Shown in pieces: positions 20,830 to 31,735 of a DNA stretch of 64,000 nt. The DNA is from Alterluteimonas quercicellularis (GTDB lineage Bacteria; Pseudomonadota; Gammaproteobacteria; Xanthomonadales; Xanthomonadaceae). How positions within the stretch are numbered: position 1 is the first letter of the stretch; the number at the start of each line of letters is the position of its first letter. Location of the stretch: assembly GCF_021191635.1 (NCBI RefSeq), contig NZ_JAIWPR010000024.1, positions 1-64,000 on the forward strand, given 5' to 3'. The notes below the pieces were generated by a model. That model was given only the letters and a program-made list of their open reading frames with translations. It was not told the origin of the DNA and did no database searches. A program made the translations under genes and the position numbers.

Positions 20830-21390
20830 TCAGCGGGGCGCGCGTCGCTCCAGCGCGCGCTCGATGGCGTCCACGATCTGCGGGTCCTCGGGCACGGTGC
20901 GGCTGCCCCAGGCGGCCAGTACCCGGCCGTCGCGGCCCACCAGGTACTTGTGGAAGTTCCAGCTCGGCACCGACCCGCCGCTGCCCGCGGCGAGGTCGCG
21001 GTACAGGGGCGTGGCCTCGTCGCCGATCACGTGCACGCGCTCGAACATCGGGAAGCGCACGCCGTAGGTCAGGGTGCAGAACTCCTGGATCTGCGCCTCG
21101 TCCTCGAACTCCTGTTCCTTGAAGTCGCCCGAGGGGAAGCCCAGCACCGCGAATCCCTGAGGGCCGAAGCGCGCATGCAGTCGCTCCAGCGCCTCGAACT
21201 GCGGCGCGAGGCCGCACTTGCTCGCGGTATTGACCACCAGCAGCACCTTGCCGCCGTAGGCGGCCTGCAGATCGACGGGCTCGCGGCCTGCGAGCGGGCG
21301 GTAGCTGTGCCCCAGCACGCTGTCGGACGCCACCGCAGAGATGCCAATCGACATGAGGAACATCGCACAAAGCATTGATATGATACGCAT
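20830..21390 (-). CDS. Periplasmic glutathione peroxidase family protein
   Basis: A 186-residue thiol peroxidase with an N-terminal signal peptide (MRIISMLCAMFLMSIGISAVA), so it is exported. The peroxidatic cysteine is Cys59 (NTASKCGL; cysteine, not selenocysteine). The usual Gln (FKEQEF) and Trp-Asn (SWNFHKYLV) of the catalytic tetrad are present. The second motif, normally FPCNQFGxQEPG, is altered to FPSGDFKEQEF and lacks the cysteine used for disulfide formation by thioredoxin-dependent members, although FCTLTYG has another. Start ATG 21390. It is divergent from the GntR/ABC operon, whose promoter lies between. Confidence 0.9.
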   Translation of the reverse strand: MRIISMLCAMFLMSIGISAVASDSVLGHSYRPLAGREPVDLQAAYGGKVLLVVNTASKCGLAPQFEALERLHARFGPQGFAVLGFPSGDFKEQEFEDEAQIQEFCTLTYGVRFPMFERVHVIGDEATPLYRDLAAGSGGSVPSWNFHKYLVGRDGRVLAAWGSRTVPEDPQIVDAIERALERRAPR

Positions 21391-21445
21391 CTCTGGCTCC
21401 GATCCTGAATTCCGGCAGATAGGCCATCGGTTGGGTGCGCCCCTC

Positions 21446-21473
21446 TTGACCGGAGCCGATCTGGTGTTATAGT
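21446..21473 (+). promoter_or_regulatory. Promoter of the GntR/ABC operon
   Basis: A sigma-70-like promoter: TTGACC (21446-21451), 16 bases, TATAGT (21468-21473). It fires toward the hypothetical gene at 21512. The -10 box lies inside the dyad at 21463-21486. Confidence 0.7.
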
Positions 21474-21486
21474 TACATACAACACC
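21463..21486. promoter_or_regulatory. Likely GntR (YtrA-type) operator
   Basis: Inverted repeat GGTGTT (21463-21468) / AACACC (21481-21486) around TATAGTTACATA, sitting on the -10 box. Two genes downstream is a YtrA-type GntR repressor, so autorepression is the natural inference. Confidence 0.65.
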
Positions 21487-21511
21487 GGTCAACCAGGGCA
21501 GGAGGTTCGGC

Positions 21512-21952
21512 ATGAACCGCAAGCTCCACCACACCATACTGGCTTTCTCCGTCGCCGGCCTCGCCGCGCTGGCGGGGCTGCTGGCCACCCACCCGGTGGC
21601 GCCTCGCGCCACGGCCGGCGCGCCCGCGGCCTGGGCCACCGCCTCGGAGCTGTCGCCGGACGACGTCGCGGCCATCGATGCCCACGCCGAGCGCCTGGAG
21701 CGGGCGCTGACCGAGGCGACGTCGCCCGCCGACACGGCGTCGGCGATCGGCGGCTTCGTGGCCGCGGTGGCCACGCTCAGCGCCCTGGCCGCGCTGGAGC
21801 GCCGCGCCGAAGGCGGCGAAGGCGCGCCGGCCGCCGCCGCCGATCCCGGCGAGGCCGATGCCGAGCCGGCCCGCCGCGCCCGCGCCAGGCGCCAGGCCAT
21901 CGCCATGCCCTACTTCTCCTTCTCCCACGGCTCGCGCCAGGGACGGAGCTGA
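21512..21952 (+). CDS. Secreted or membrane-anchored hypothetical protein, first gene of the GntR/ABC operon
   Basis: A 146-residue protein of unknown family. Residues 1-26 form a signal peptide or N-terminal anchor (HHTILAFSVAGLAALAGLLA). The rest is alanine-rich and probably helical (SPDDVAAIDAHAERLERALTEAT), ending in an Arg/Ala-rich segment and MPYFSFSHGSRQ. It is preceded by GCAGGAGG, a strong ribosome-binding site 9 bases before the ATG. It is the first gene after the GntR-controlled promoter and is followed 4 bases later by the repressor gene, so it is cotranscribed with the ABC transporter. No function can be assigned. Confidence 0.75.
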   Translation: MNRKLHHTILAFSVAGLAALAGLLATHPVAPRATAGAPAAWATASELSPDDVAAIDAHAERLERALTEATSPADTASAIGGFVAAVATLSALAALERRAEGGEGAPAAAADPGEADAEPARRARARRQAIAMPYFSFSHGSRQGRS

Positions 21953-21956
21953 CGCC

Positions 21957-22328
21957 ATGGCCAACATCCAGTGGAACGAAGGCGCGCCGATCTACCGGCA
22001 GCTGAAGGAACGGGTCATCGCGATGATGCTCGACGGCGTGCTCAAGCCGGGCGACGCACTGCCGTCGGTGCGGCAGGTCGCCGCCGACTACCAACTCAAC
22101 CCCATCACCGTCTCGCGCGCCTACCAGGAACTGGCCGACGAGTCGCTGGTGGAGAAACGCAGGGGCCTGGGGATGTTCGTGACCGAAGAAGCGTCGAAGA
22201 AGCTGCTCGCCAACGAGCGGGAACGGTTCCTGCGCGAGGAGTGGCCGCTGGTGCTGGAGCGCATCCAGCGCCTGGGCCTGGCCCTGGACCAGCTGATGAA
22301 GCCGGCACGCAACGGAGGTGGGGAATGA
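21957..22328 (+). CDS. GntR-family transcriptional repressor, YtrA subfamily
   Basis: A 123-residue regulator. Residues 10-75 are the GntR winged helix (PIYRQLKERVIAMMLDGV, ALPSVRQVAADYQLNPITVS) and residues 85-120 a short helical dimerisation tail, the hallmark of the YtrA subfamily, which lacks a large effector domain. Such proteins repress the ABC transporter operon they are encoded in. The dyad over the promoter at 21463-21486 is its likely site. ATG 21957 follows the previous stop by 4 bases. Its stop overlaps the ABC ATPase start (ATGA). Confidence 0.93.
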   Translation: MANIQWNEGAPIYRQLKERVIAMMLDGVLKPGDALPSVRQVAADYQLNPITVSRAYQELADESLVEKRRGLGMFVTEEASKKLLANERERFLREEWPLVLERIQRLGLALDQLMKPARNGGGE

Positions 22329-23194
22329 ACGCCCGCGGCAACGTGATCGAGGCGCGCGGCCTGCGCAAGGCCTACAAGAACTCGGTGGCGCTCGACGGCG
22401 CCAGCTTCGCGATCGAGCCCGGCCGCATCGTGGGGCTGATCGGCCCCAACGGCGCCGGCAAGACCACCGCCCTCAAGGCCCTGCTCGGACTGATCCGGGT
22501 CGACGGCGAGCTCGACGTGCTGGGCATCGACCCGAGCCGCGAGCGCGACCGGCTGATGAACGACGTCTGCTTCATCGCCGACGTCGCGGTGCTGCCGCGC
22601 TGGCTGCGGGTGCGCCAGGCGATCGACTACGTGGAGGGCGTGCACCCGCGCTTCGACCGCGCACGCTGCGAGCGCTTCCTCGCCGGCACCAAGCTCAAGC
22701 CGAACGCCCGCGTGCGCGAGCTGTCCAAGGGCATGATCGTGCAGCTGCACCTGGCGCTGGTCATGGCCATCGACGTGCCCCTGCTGGTGCTCGACGAGCC
22801 GACCCTGGGCCTGGACATCCTGTACCGCAAGGAGTTCTACCAGCGCCTGCTGGAGGACTACTTCGACGAGCAGAAGACCATCCTGATCACCACCCACCAG
22901 GTCGAGGAGATCGAGCACATCCTCACCGACGTGATGTTCATCCGCGACGGCAAGGTGGTGCTGGACGCCTCGATGGACGAGGTCGGCGAGCGCTTCGTCG
23001 AGCTGCTGGTGGACGCGGCCCACGCCGACGCCGCACGCGCGCTCGGCCCGATGAGCGAGCGCTCGCTGCCGTTCGGCAAGACCGTGATGCTGTTCGACGG
23101 CGTCAGCCAGGCCGGCCTGGCGCCCTACGGCGAGACGCGCACGCCCGGCCTGGCCGACCTGTTCGTGGCCCAGATGAAGGGGACCTACGCATGA
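22325..23194 (+). CDS. ABC transporter ATP-binding protein
   Basis: A 289-residue ABC ATPase. Walker A GPNGAGKT is at 40-47, the signature is the variant LSKGM at 133-137, Walker B is LLVLDEP at 153-159 and the switch histidine is His191 (ITTHQVEE). It powers the membrane protein encoded by the next gene; start and stop overlap both neighbours by ATGA, indicating tight translational coupling. Systems of this YtrA-linked type respond to cell-envelope stress or antibiotics in other bacteria, but the substrate here is unknown. Confidence 0.93.
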   Translation: MNARGNVIEARGLRKAYKNSVALDGASFAIEPGRIVGLIGPNGAGKTTALKALLGLIRVDGELDVLGIDPSRERDRLMNDVCFIADVAVLPRWLRVRQAIDYVEGVHPRFDRARCERFLAGTKLKPNARVRELSKGMIVQLHLALVMAIDVPLLVLDEPTLGLDILYRKEFYQRLLEDYFDEQKTILITTHQVEEIEHILTDVMFIRDGKVVLDASMDEVGERFVELLVDAAHADAARALGPMSERSLPFGKTVMLFDGVSQAGLAPYGETRTPGLADLFVAQMKGTYA

Positions 23195-24252
23195 ACGCGC
23201 ACATCGAAACCAGCCCCGCCCGCGCGCCGGCGCCGGCGCCGCGGCCGCTGCGGCGGCATCCGTTCGCGATGCTGCTGCGGCGGGAGTTCTGGGAGCACAA
23301 GGGCGGCTTCCTGTGGGCGCCGGTGGTTTCCGGCGCGATCTCGCTGGGCCTGACCGCGATCTTCGCCGTCATCGCCCTGGTGGCCGCGCGCCGGGCGGCG
23401 GCCGATGGCGGGTTCGACATCGACGGCGTGACCGTGAACGGGCTCGACCTCAACCTGCTGATGCGCCGGATGAGCCCCGAGGACCTGCGCGAGCTGTCGG
23501 CCGGGCTGGACCTGAGCCTGGTGATGGCCTCGAGCTGGCCCTTCATCGTCATGGCCTTCGTGGTGTTCTTCTACTGCCTCGGTGCGCTGTACGACGACCG
23601 CAAGGACCGCAGCGTGCTGTTCTGGAAGTCGATGCCGGTCTCCGACCGCGACACCGTGCTGTCCAAGGTGGTCAGCGCCCTGCTGGTCGCGCCGGTGCTG
23701 GCCACCGCGGCGGCGCTGGTCACGATGCTGCTGTTCGTGCTGCTGCTCAGCGCGCTGGTCGCCAGCCAGGGCGGCGACGCCTTCCAGCTGCTGTGGGCCG
23801 GCGGCGCGCCGTTCAAGCTGGGGCTCTACTTCGTCGCGGCGATCCCGGTGTACGCGGTGTGGGCCCTGCCCACCGTGGGCTGGCTGCTGCTGTGCTCGGC
23901 CTGGGCCCGCAACAAGCCCTTCCTGTGGGCGGTGGTGGTGCCGGTGCTGCTGGGCGTGTTCGTGTGGTGGTTCAACGCCATGCAGCTGTTCGGCCTGGAG
24001 GCGGTGTGGTTCTGGAAGAACGTCGTCAGCCGCCTGCTGCTGGGCGTGGTGCCCGCCGGCTGGCTGGATACCGTCGACGTCGAGGCGCTGGCCGCCGCGG
24101 GCCGGCTGGACCTGCAGGGCGTGCGCGACTTCTGGAGCCTGGGGATGCTGTACTCGAGCTTCCTGTCGCCGAAGATGTGGGGCGGCGCCGTCGTCGGCGC
24201 GGCCATGATCGCCGGCGCGGTGCGCCTGCGCCGCTGGCGGGACGAGGGCTGA
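23191..24252 (+). CDS. ABC transporter permease
   Basis: A 353-residue integral membrane protein. After a cytoplasmic Arg/Pro-rich N-terminus there are about six hydrophobic segments (for example SGAISLGLTAIFAVIALVAA, WPFIVMAFVVFFYCLGALY, VVPVLLGVFVWWF), typical of ABC-2-type exporters. The segment YDDRKDRSVLFWKSMPVSDR is a conserved coupling region. It partners with the ATPase encoded upstream (4-base overlap). The substrate is not determinable. The last segment (MWGGAVVGAAMIAGAVRLRR) ends the protein. Confidence 0.92.
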   Translation: MNAHIETSPARAPAPAPRPLRRHPFAMLLRREFWEHKGGFLWAPVVSGAISLGLTAIFAVIALVAARRAAADGGFDIDGVTVNGLDLNLLMRRMSPEDLRELSAGLDLSLVMASSWPFIVMAFVVFFYCLGALYDDRKDRSVLFWKSMPVSDRDTVLSKVVSALLVAPVLATAAALVTMLLFVLLLSALVASQGGDAFQLLWAGGAPFKLGLYFVAAIPVYAVWALPTVGWLLLCSAWARNKPFLWAVVVPVLLGVFVWWFNAMQLFGLEAVWFWKNVVSRLLLGVVPAGWLDTVDVEALAAAGRLDLQGVRDFWSLGMLYSSFLSPKMWGGAVVGAAMIAGAVRLRRWRDEG

Positions 24253-24255
24253 GCC

Positions 24256-25116
24256 ATGACCGGAAACCACCGCCGCCTGCCGCGCCTGCGCGCCGCCGCC
24301 CTGCTCGCCCTCGCCGCCGGGCTCGCCCTGCCGCTCGCCGCCGTGGCCCAGCAACGCTGCCGCCACACCGAACCGCGCCAGCTGCAGCTCGACCTGGCCG
24401 GGGTGAAGACGATCCTGTTCGAGATCGGTTCGAACAAGCTGCGCCTGGACGCCGCGCCGGGCGGCGACGGCGCCCTGCGGGGCCGCGCCTGCGCCGCCGG
24501 GGCCGCCCTGCTCGAGGGCCTGACCCTGGCGCAGCGGCGCGACGGCGACAGGCTGGTGGTGACGCTGGCCGAGGACCGCCCGTGGCGGCTCTCCCTCGGC
24601 GAGAGCTATTCGTACCTGGACATCGCCGGCAGCGTGCCGGACGACGTGCTGGTGCAGCTGAAGGTGGGCTCCGGCGACGCCTGGCTGACGGGCGGCGCCG
24701 CGGCCAGCGCCGACGTCGGCTCGGGCGACGTCGAGCTGCGCCGGGTCCGCGGCCGGGTCACCGCCAAGGTCGGCTCGGGCGACGTCACGATCGAGGACGC
24801 GGGGCCGCTGGAAGTGCTGTCGGTCGGCTCGGGCGACCTCGCCGCCCGGCGCTTGGCCGGCCCCGCCCGCGTCGGCAGCCTCGGTTCGGGCGACCTCGAG
24901 CTGCAGGGCGTCGACGGCACCGTGGAGATCGGCTCCGTGGGCTCCGGCGACGCCTCCGTGTCCGATGTCCGCGGCAGCGTCACGGTCGGCTCCCTGGGCT
25001 CCGGCGACCTCGACGTGCGCAACGTGCGCGGCGACCTGCGGGTGCGCGCGAAGGGCAGCGGCGATATCCAGCACGACGGCGTGACCGGTGCCGTCGAACT
25101 TCCGCGCCGGCGCTGA
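24256..25116 (+). CDS. Exported DUF4097/DUF2807-like protein with GSGD repeats
   Basis: A 286-residue protein with a signal peptide (residues 1-31, ending AAVAQQ) and a C-terminal half made of eight G-S-G-D repeats spaced about 17-20 residues (KVGSGDAW, DVGSGDVE, KVGSGDVT, SVGSGDLA, SLGSGDLE, SVGSGDAS, SLGSGDLD, AKGSGDIQ). This is the pattern of a right-handed beta helix as in DUF4097/DUF2807 proteins. It is probably periplasmic or surface-exposed. The gene follows the permease by 3 bases. Its role is unknown; in YtrA-type operons such proteins accompany the transporter and may act in the envelope. Confidence 0.85.
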   Translation: MTGNHRRLPRLRAAALLALAAGLALPLAAVAQQRCRHTEPRQLQLDLAGVKTILFEIGSNKLRLDAAPGGDGALRGRACAAGAALLEGLTLAQRRDGDRLVVTLAEDRPWRLSLGESYSYLDIAGSVPDDVLVQLKVGSGDAWLTGGAAASADVGSGDVELRRVRGRVTAKVGSGDVTIEDAGPLEVLSVGSGDLAARRLAGPARVGSLGSGDLELQGVDGTVEIGSVGSGDASVSDVRGSVTVGSLGSGDLDVRNVRGDLRVRAKGSGDIQHDGVTGAVELPRRR

Positions 25117-25148
25117 CCGCCGGCGCCGGACCGACGATCGACCGCGCC

Positions 25149-25841
25149 ATGCGCGCGAATGGGGAGAACGGAGCGTTGGAAGCCGAACTGCAGACCCGCC
25201 TGCTGCGCCTGGAGCGCACCCAGCGCCGCCTCGCGGGCTGGCTGGCGCTGGCCTCGCTGATGCTGGCGGCTGCGATCGCCGCGCTCGCCTGGCTCGCGGC
25301 GCGCCCGTCCGGCGGCGGCAGCCTGCAGGTGAGCGAGCTGGTGGTCACCGACCCGCAGGGCGTGGCGCGGGTGCGCATCGGCGGCGACCTGCCCGACGCC
25401 ATCATCGAAGGTCGCCGCGTACCGCGCGGCAGCAAGGCCGCCGGCGTCATGCTGTACGACCGCAGCGGCCAGGAGCGCGGAGGCTACGTCACCTGGGACG
25501 AGGGCGACAACATCGGCCTGACCCTGGACGGCCGCGGGGGCCAGAACGCATTGTTCGTGGCCGGCCCCGACGGCTCGGCCGCCCTGCAGCTCTGGCACGG
25601 CGACGGGCTGATCGAACTGCGCGCCGACGGCGACGGCGCCCGCCTGAGCCAGAGCCTCGGCCAGCGGGTCCTGCTGCAGCAGCCGGCGATCGCGCGGATC
25701 GGCGCGCGCACCTGCGCGCGGTTCCGCGACGGCCTGCGCGACGAGGTGCCCGAAGGGCTGGACCCGGCGCAGATCCGCGGCATCTGCCTGCGTCGCTTCG
25801 CCGAGTCCGCCTGCGCCACCTGCCTCGACGGCGCGTCCTGA
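25149..25841 (+). CDS. Membrane-anchored hypothetical protein, last gene of the GntR/ABC operon
   Basis: A 230-residue protein. A short charged N-terminus with a helix (ALEAELQTRLLRLERTQRRL) precedes one membrane segment at about 32-55 (WLALASLMLAAAIAALAWLA). The rest is a beta-rich periplasmic domain of repeated D-G/G-D turns (SELVVTDPQGVARVRIGG, DNIGLTLDGRGGQ) and a C-terminal region with four cysteines (ARTCARF, RGICLRRF, ESACATCLDG). ATG 25149 is used; TTG 25177 would remove the first helix. It follows the DUF4097 gene by 32 bases and is convergent with fumC, so it ends the operon. No known family recognised. Confidence 0.75.
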   Translation: MRANGENGALEAELQTRLLRLERTQRRLAGWLALASLMLAAAIAALAWLAARPSGGGSLQVSELVVTDPQGVARVRIGGDLPDAIIEGRRVPRGSKAAGVMLYDRSGQERGGYVTWDEGDNIGLTLDGRGGQNALFVAGPDGSAALQLWHGDGLIELRADGDGARLSQSLGQRVLLQQPAIARIGARTCARFRDGLRDEVPEGLDPAQIRGICLRRFAESACATCLDGAS

Positions 25842-25848
25842 GGCCGGC

Positions 25849-27252
<1,404 letters not shown>

Positions 27253-27410
27253 GCTCGGTCTCCAGTGGAAGCGGAAAGGACTGGCTGGCCGCCGGGAGTG
27301 ACGCGCCGGCGCTGGCGACGCCCGCCAGCATACGCCAGCGCCCCGCCGCGCCGTGGCGCGGCAGCGCCTGCAGGCCCCGCGGATAGCGCCTACAGTACGC
27401 GCGCGCCTAA

Positions 27411-28814
<1,404 letters not shown>

Positions 28815-28833
28815 GCCGCCGCGGGCGCCCGCG

Positions 28834-29238
28834 ATGCAGGTGCTGATCAACCTCGACGTGCCCGATCCCGGCGCCGCGGAGGCGCTCTACGTACGCGCCT
28901 TCGGCTTGCGCCCGGGGCGCCGCTTCGGCGGCGACGTGGTCGAACTGCTCGGCGCGCAGGCGCCGCTGTACCTGCTGCGCAAGCCGGCCGGCAGCGCCGC
29001 CGCGGCGGGCGCGACCCGCGACTACGCGCGCCACTGGATGCCGGCGCACCTGGACGTCGTGATCGACGATCTCGACACCGCGCTGGCGCGCGCCGAAGCG
29101 GCGGGATTCGTGCGCGAGGGCGAGGTCCGCGAGGCGCGCTGGGGTCGCATCGTGCAGCTCGCCGATCCCTACGGCCACGGCTGGTGCCTGCTGCAGTTCC
29201 TGAACCGCGGCTACGACGAGATCGCGACGGCCCCGTAG
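28834..29238 (+). CDS. VOC-superfamily (glyoxalase-like) protein
   Basis: A 134-residue vicinal-oxygen-chelate protein. It shows the usual paired beta-alpha-beta-beta-beta modules: LINLDVPDPGAAEALYVRAF at 4-23 and, in the second half, LDVVIDDLDTALARAEAAGF, then the closing strand WGRIVQLADPYGHGWCLLQF. Candidate metal ligands are few, so it may be a binding or resistance-type member rather than a glyoxalase I. Start ATG 28834, 19 bases after purB, probably cotranscribed. The stop UAG comes from the GTAGGAGCG repeat that follows directly. Confidence 0.85.
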   Translation: MQVLINLDVPDPGAAEALYVRAFGLRPGRRFGGDVVELLGAQAPLYLLRKPAGSAAAAGATRDYARHWMPAHLDVVIDDLDTALARAEAAGFVREGEVREARWGRIVQLADPYGHGWCLLQFLNRGYDEIATAP

Positions 29239-29375
29239 GAGCGCGCTCGCGCGCGACAGCTCTCCCGGCCCCGGGGAACTGCGGCGCCGACCGTCGTTCG
29301 CCCGCCGCCCGCGCGTGGGGACGCGTCACGCTTTCCGCCGCACGTCGGGCGGCACCTGGCGCGGTCGAGCCGGTC
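29235..29375. repeat. Long GTAGGAGCG repeat, second copy (right end eroded)
   Basis: It begins GTAGGAGCGCGCTCGCGCGC directly at the stop of the VOC gene. It continues with an interior similar to the copy at 12-163 (CCGTCGTTCGCCCGCCGCCC, GCGTGGGG, GTCGGGCGGCACCTGGC) and fades out at GCGGTCGAGCC without the CGCTCCTAC end. Confidence 0.7.
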
Positions 29376-29401
29376 GCGGTTTTCGCGTAGGCTCACGCGC
29401 C

Positions 29402-30631
29402 ATGAGCCGCACCCCGCCCCCGATCGAGATCGACGCCAGCCAGGCCGCCGAGGGCGGCCCGCTCGGCATGTCCCCCGCGCGCTTCCTGCGCGACTACTGG
29501 CAGAAGCGCCCGCTGCTGATCCGCAACGCCTTCCCGGGCTTCGTCTCCCCGATCGCCCCCGAGGACCTGGCCGGCCTGGCCTGCGAGGACGGCGTGCTGG
29601 CGCGCATCGTCAGCCACCAGCGCGAAGGCGACCGCTGGCTGCTGCGGCAGGGGCCGTTCGAGGAGTCGCTGTTCCCCGGCCTGCCCGACCGCGACTGGAC
29701 CCTGCTGGTGCAGGACGTGGACAAGTGGGACGCCGACGTGGCCGCGCTGCTGCCGCACTTCGACTTCCTGCCGCGCTGGCGCATCGACGACATCATGGTC
29801 AGCTTCGCCGCCACCGGCGGCTCGGTGGGCGCGCACATCGACCAGTACGACGTGTTCCTGCTGCAGGCGCACGGCCACCGGCGCTGGCAGATCGACGACC
29901 GGCCCGACCCGCCGCTGGGCTTCCGCCCGGACGTCGAGCTGAAGCTGCTGCAGCGCTTCGACCCCAGCCACGACTGGGTGCTGGCGCCGGGCGACATGCT
30001 CTACCTGCCGCCCGGGGTGCCGCACCACGGCGTGGCCGAGGACCCCTGCCTGACCTTCTCGGTGGGCATGCGCGCGCCTTCCGCGGCCGAGCTGGTCGGT
30101 GACTGGGTCGACGCAATGATCGCCGAAGCCGACGACGCCCTGCGCTACCGCGACCCCGACCTGGCGCCGCCGGCCGACCCGCACGAGATCGACGCCGCCG
30201 CGATGGGCCGCGTGGTCGAGGCACTGAACCTGCTGCGCATGAACGACCCCGACCGCCTCGGCGACTGGTTCGGCCGCTTCATCACCCTCTACCGCGCCAG
30301 CGGCGAGGCGATGCCCGGCGACGCCCAGCGCTCGCGGATCGAGGTGGAGTGGGACCTGCAGGCCGGCGGCGTCCTGCACCGCCACCCGTGGACGCGCATG
30401 GCCTGGCGCCGCGCGCGCAAGGGCGCGCGGCTGTACGCGGCCGGCCAGGACCTCGCCCTGCCGGCGCGCGATGCGCAGGCCATCGCCGCCGCGCCCGCCA
30501 TCGATGGGGCCGACTACGAGCGCCTGTCGCAGGCCGGTCGCGACGCGGTGATCGCGCTGCTGGAGGGCGGCCACTACCGCCTGCTGATGCCCGGCGACGA
30601 CGCCGGCGACGAGGACGAGGCCGCGCCGTGA
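29402..30631 (+). CDS. roxA: RoxA-type ribosomal protein uL16 arginine hydroxylase (cupin/JmjC)
   Basis: A 409-residue Fe(II)/2-oxoglutarate oxygenase of the YcfD/RoxA family, which hydroxylates an arginine of ribosomal protein uL16. The N-terminal region has the family's FLRDYWQKRPLLIRNAFP. The JmjC core has the HxD iron ligands in GAHIDQYDVFLLQAHGHR (His-x-Asp) and the distal histidine in LPPGVPHHGVA. A C-terminal winged-helix-like part follows. The ATG at 29402 starts MSRTPPP; an ATG at 29315 lies in repeat-like sequence and is less likely. The stop overlaps the next gene's GTG (GTGA). Confidence 0.9.
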   Translation: MSRTPPPIEIDASQAAEGGPLGMSPARFLRDYWQKRPLLIRNAFPGFVSPIAPEDLAGLACEDGVLARIVSHQREGDRWLLRQGPFEESLFPGLPDRDWTLLVQDVDKWDADVAALLPHFDFLPRWRIDDIMVSFAATGGSVGAHIDQYDVFLLQAHGHRRWQIDDRPDPPLGFRPDVELKLLQRFDPSHDWVLAPGDMLYLPPGVPHHGVAEDPCLTFSVGMRAPSAAELVGDWVDAMIAEADDALRYRDPDLAPPADPHEIDAAAMGRVVEALNLLRMNDPDRLGDWFGRFITLYRASGEAMPGDAQRSRIEVEWDLQAGGVLHRHPWTRMAWRRARKGARLYAAGQDLALPARDAQAIAAAPAIDGADYERLSQAGRDAVIALLEGGHYRLLMPGDDAGDEDEAAP

Positions 30632-31539
30632 TCGGCCCCGCGGCGCCGCCGTTCCGCGTCGCCCGCGCCGAGTGGCCGCGCGACGCCGGCGAGCTGCTGG
30701 CGGTGCGCGGCGAGGTGTTCGTCGCCGAGCAGGGCGTGCCGGAATCGCTGGAGCGCGACGACCGGGACGCGCACAGCGTCCACGTCCTGGCCCGCGACGC
30801 CGCGGGCGCGCCGATCGGCGCCGCGCGGCTGGCGCCCGGCCGCCGCATCGGCCGCATGGCCGTGCTGCGCGCCTGGCGCGGGCGCGGCGTCGGCGATGCC
30901 CTGCTCGACGCGCTGCTGGACGAGGCCCGCGCGCAGGGCCTGGCCGAGGTGAGCCTGCATGCGCAGGCGCCGGCGATCGGCTTCTACGCCCGCCACGGAT
31001 TCCTGCCCGAGGGCGAGCGCTTCGAGGAGGCCGGCATCGCGCACCAGGCGATGCGGCGCGCCCTCGCCGGCCCGCAGGCGGTGGAGACGCGCGAGGACGC
31101 GGTCGCGGTGGTGGCGGCGCTGGTCCGCGGCGCGCGGCGCCGGCTGCGGATCTACAGCCGCGACCTCGACCCCGGCCTGTTCGACGCCCCGCCGGTGCTG
31201 GCGGCGCTGCGCCGCTTCGCGACCGCCGGCGGCGCCGAGGCGCGCATCCTGCTGCAGTCGCCCGAGGCGCCGCAGCGGGCGCACGCGCCGCTGCTGGCGC
31301 TCGCGCAGCGCCTGCCCAGCGCGTTCGCCTTCCGCGCCGTCGAGGACCCGGTCGACCGCGCCTACGCCGCGGCGTTCGCGGCCAGCGAGCGCGGCTGCTA
31401 CTTCCGCGGCCTCGGCCACCGCTTCGACGGCGAGGCGGAGCTGGACGGCGCCGGCCGCGCCCGCCAGCTCGCGGCCGCCTTCGACACGGTGTGGGAGCGC
31501 GCCCGCCCCTGCAGCGAGTACCGCGCGCTCGCATGGTGA
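30628..31539 (+). CDS. GNAT acetyltransferase with C-terminal DUF7931-like domain
   Basis: A 303-residue two-domain protein. Residues about 10-150 are a GNAT domain (VRGEVFVAEQGVPESLERDD, then the acetyl-CoA motif RMAVLRAWRGRGVGDALL). Residues about 160-303 form a domain with RRLRIYSRDLDPGLFDAPPV, resembling DUF7931 domains found next to GNATs in this group. The GTG at 30628 overlaps the stop of the RoxA gene by 4 bases, so the two are translated together; a joint role in modifying translation components is possible but unproven. Confidence 0.82.
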   Translation: MIGPAAPPFRVARAEWPRDAGELLAVRGEVFVAEQGVPESLERDDRDAHSVHVLARDAAGAPIGAARLAPGRRIGRMAVLRAWRGRGVGDALLDALLDEARAQGLAEVSLHAQAPAIGFYARHGFLPEGERFEEAGIAHQAMRRALAGPQAVETREDAVAVVAALVRGARRRLRIYSRDLDPGLFDAPPVLAALRRFATAGGAEARILLQSPEAPQRAHAPLLALAQRLPSAFAFRAVEDPVDRAYAAAFAASERGCYFRGLGHRFDGEAELDGAGRARQLAAAFDTVWERARPCSEYRALAW

Positions 31540-31637
31540 GCGCCGCGGCCGCCGGACCGCCCGCCATGCACCCTGAATGGCGGCCTGCCCCGCGCCCCGC
31601 CTCGTCGCGCGGGTCGCGTCGCGCCGCCGGCTGAGGC

Positions 31638-31643
31638 TATAAT
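31638..31643 (+). promoter_or_regulatory. Consensus -10 box upstream of sucA
   Basis: A perfect TATAAT lies 93 bases before the sucA start. The -35 region (TCGCGT near 31615-31620) is poor, so activator dependence is possible. Confidence 0.5.
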
Positions 31644-31735
31644 CGCGATCTTTACCGCGTCCGCGCCCAGGCGACTGCCTGCATCCACGTCCGGGCCCGC
31701 GCCAGCCCCCTTCCATCGAGCCCGAAACGCCAGAC

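Noticed and set aside
24720-25080. Regularly spaced GGCTCGGGCGAC-like units, at first sight a DNA repeat array
   Set aside because: They are the codons of the GSGD protein repeats and are not conserved between the repeats as DNA, so not a CRISPR or tandem DNA repeat.
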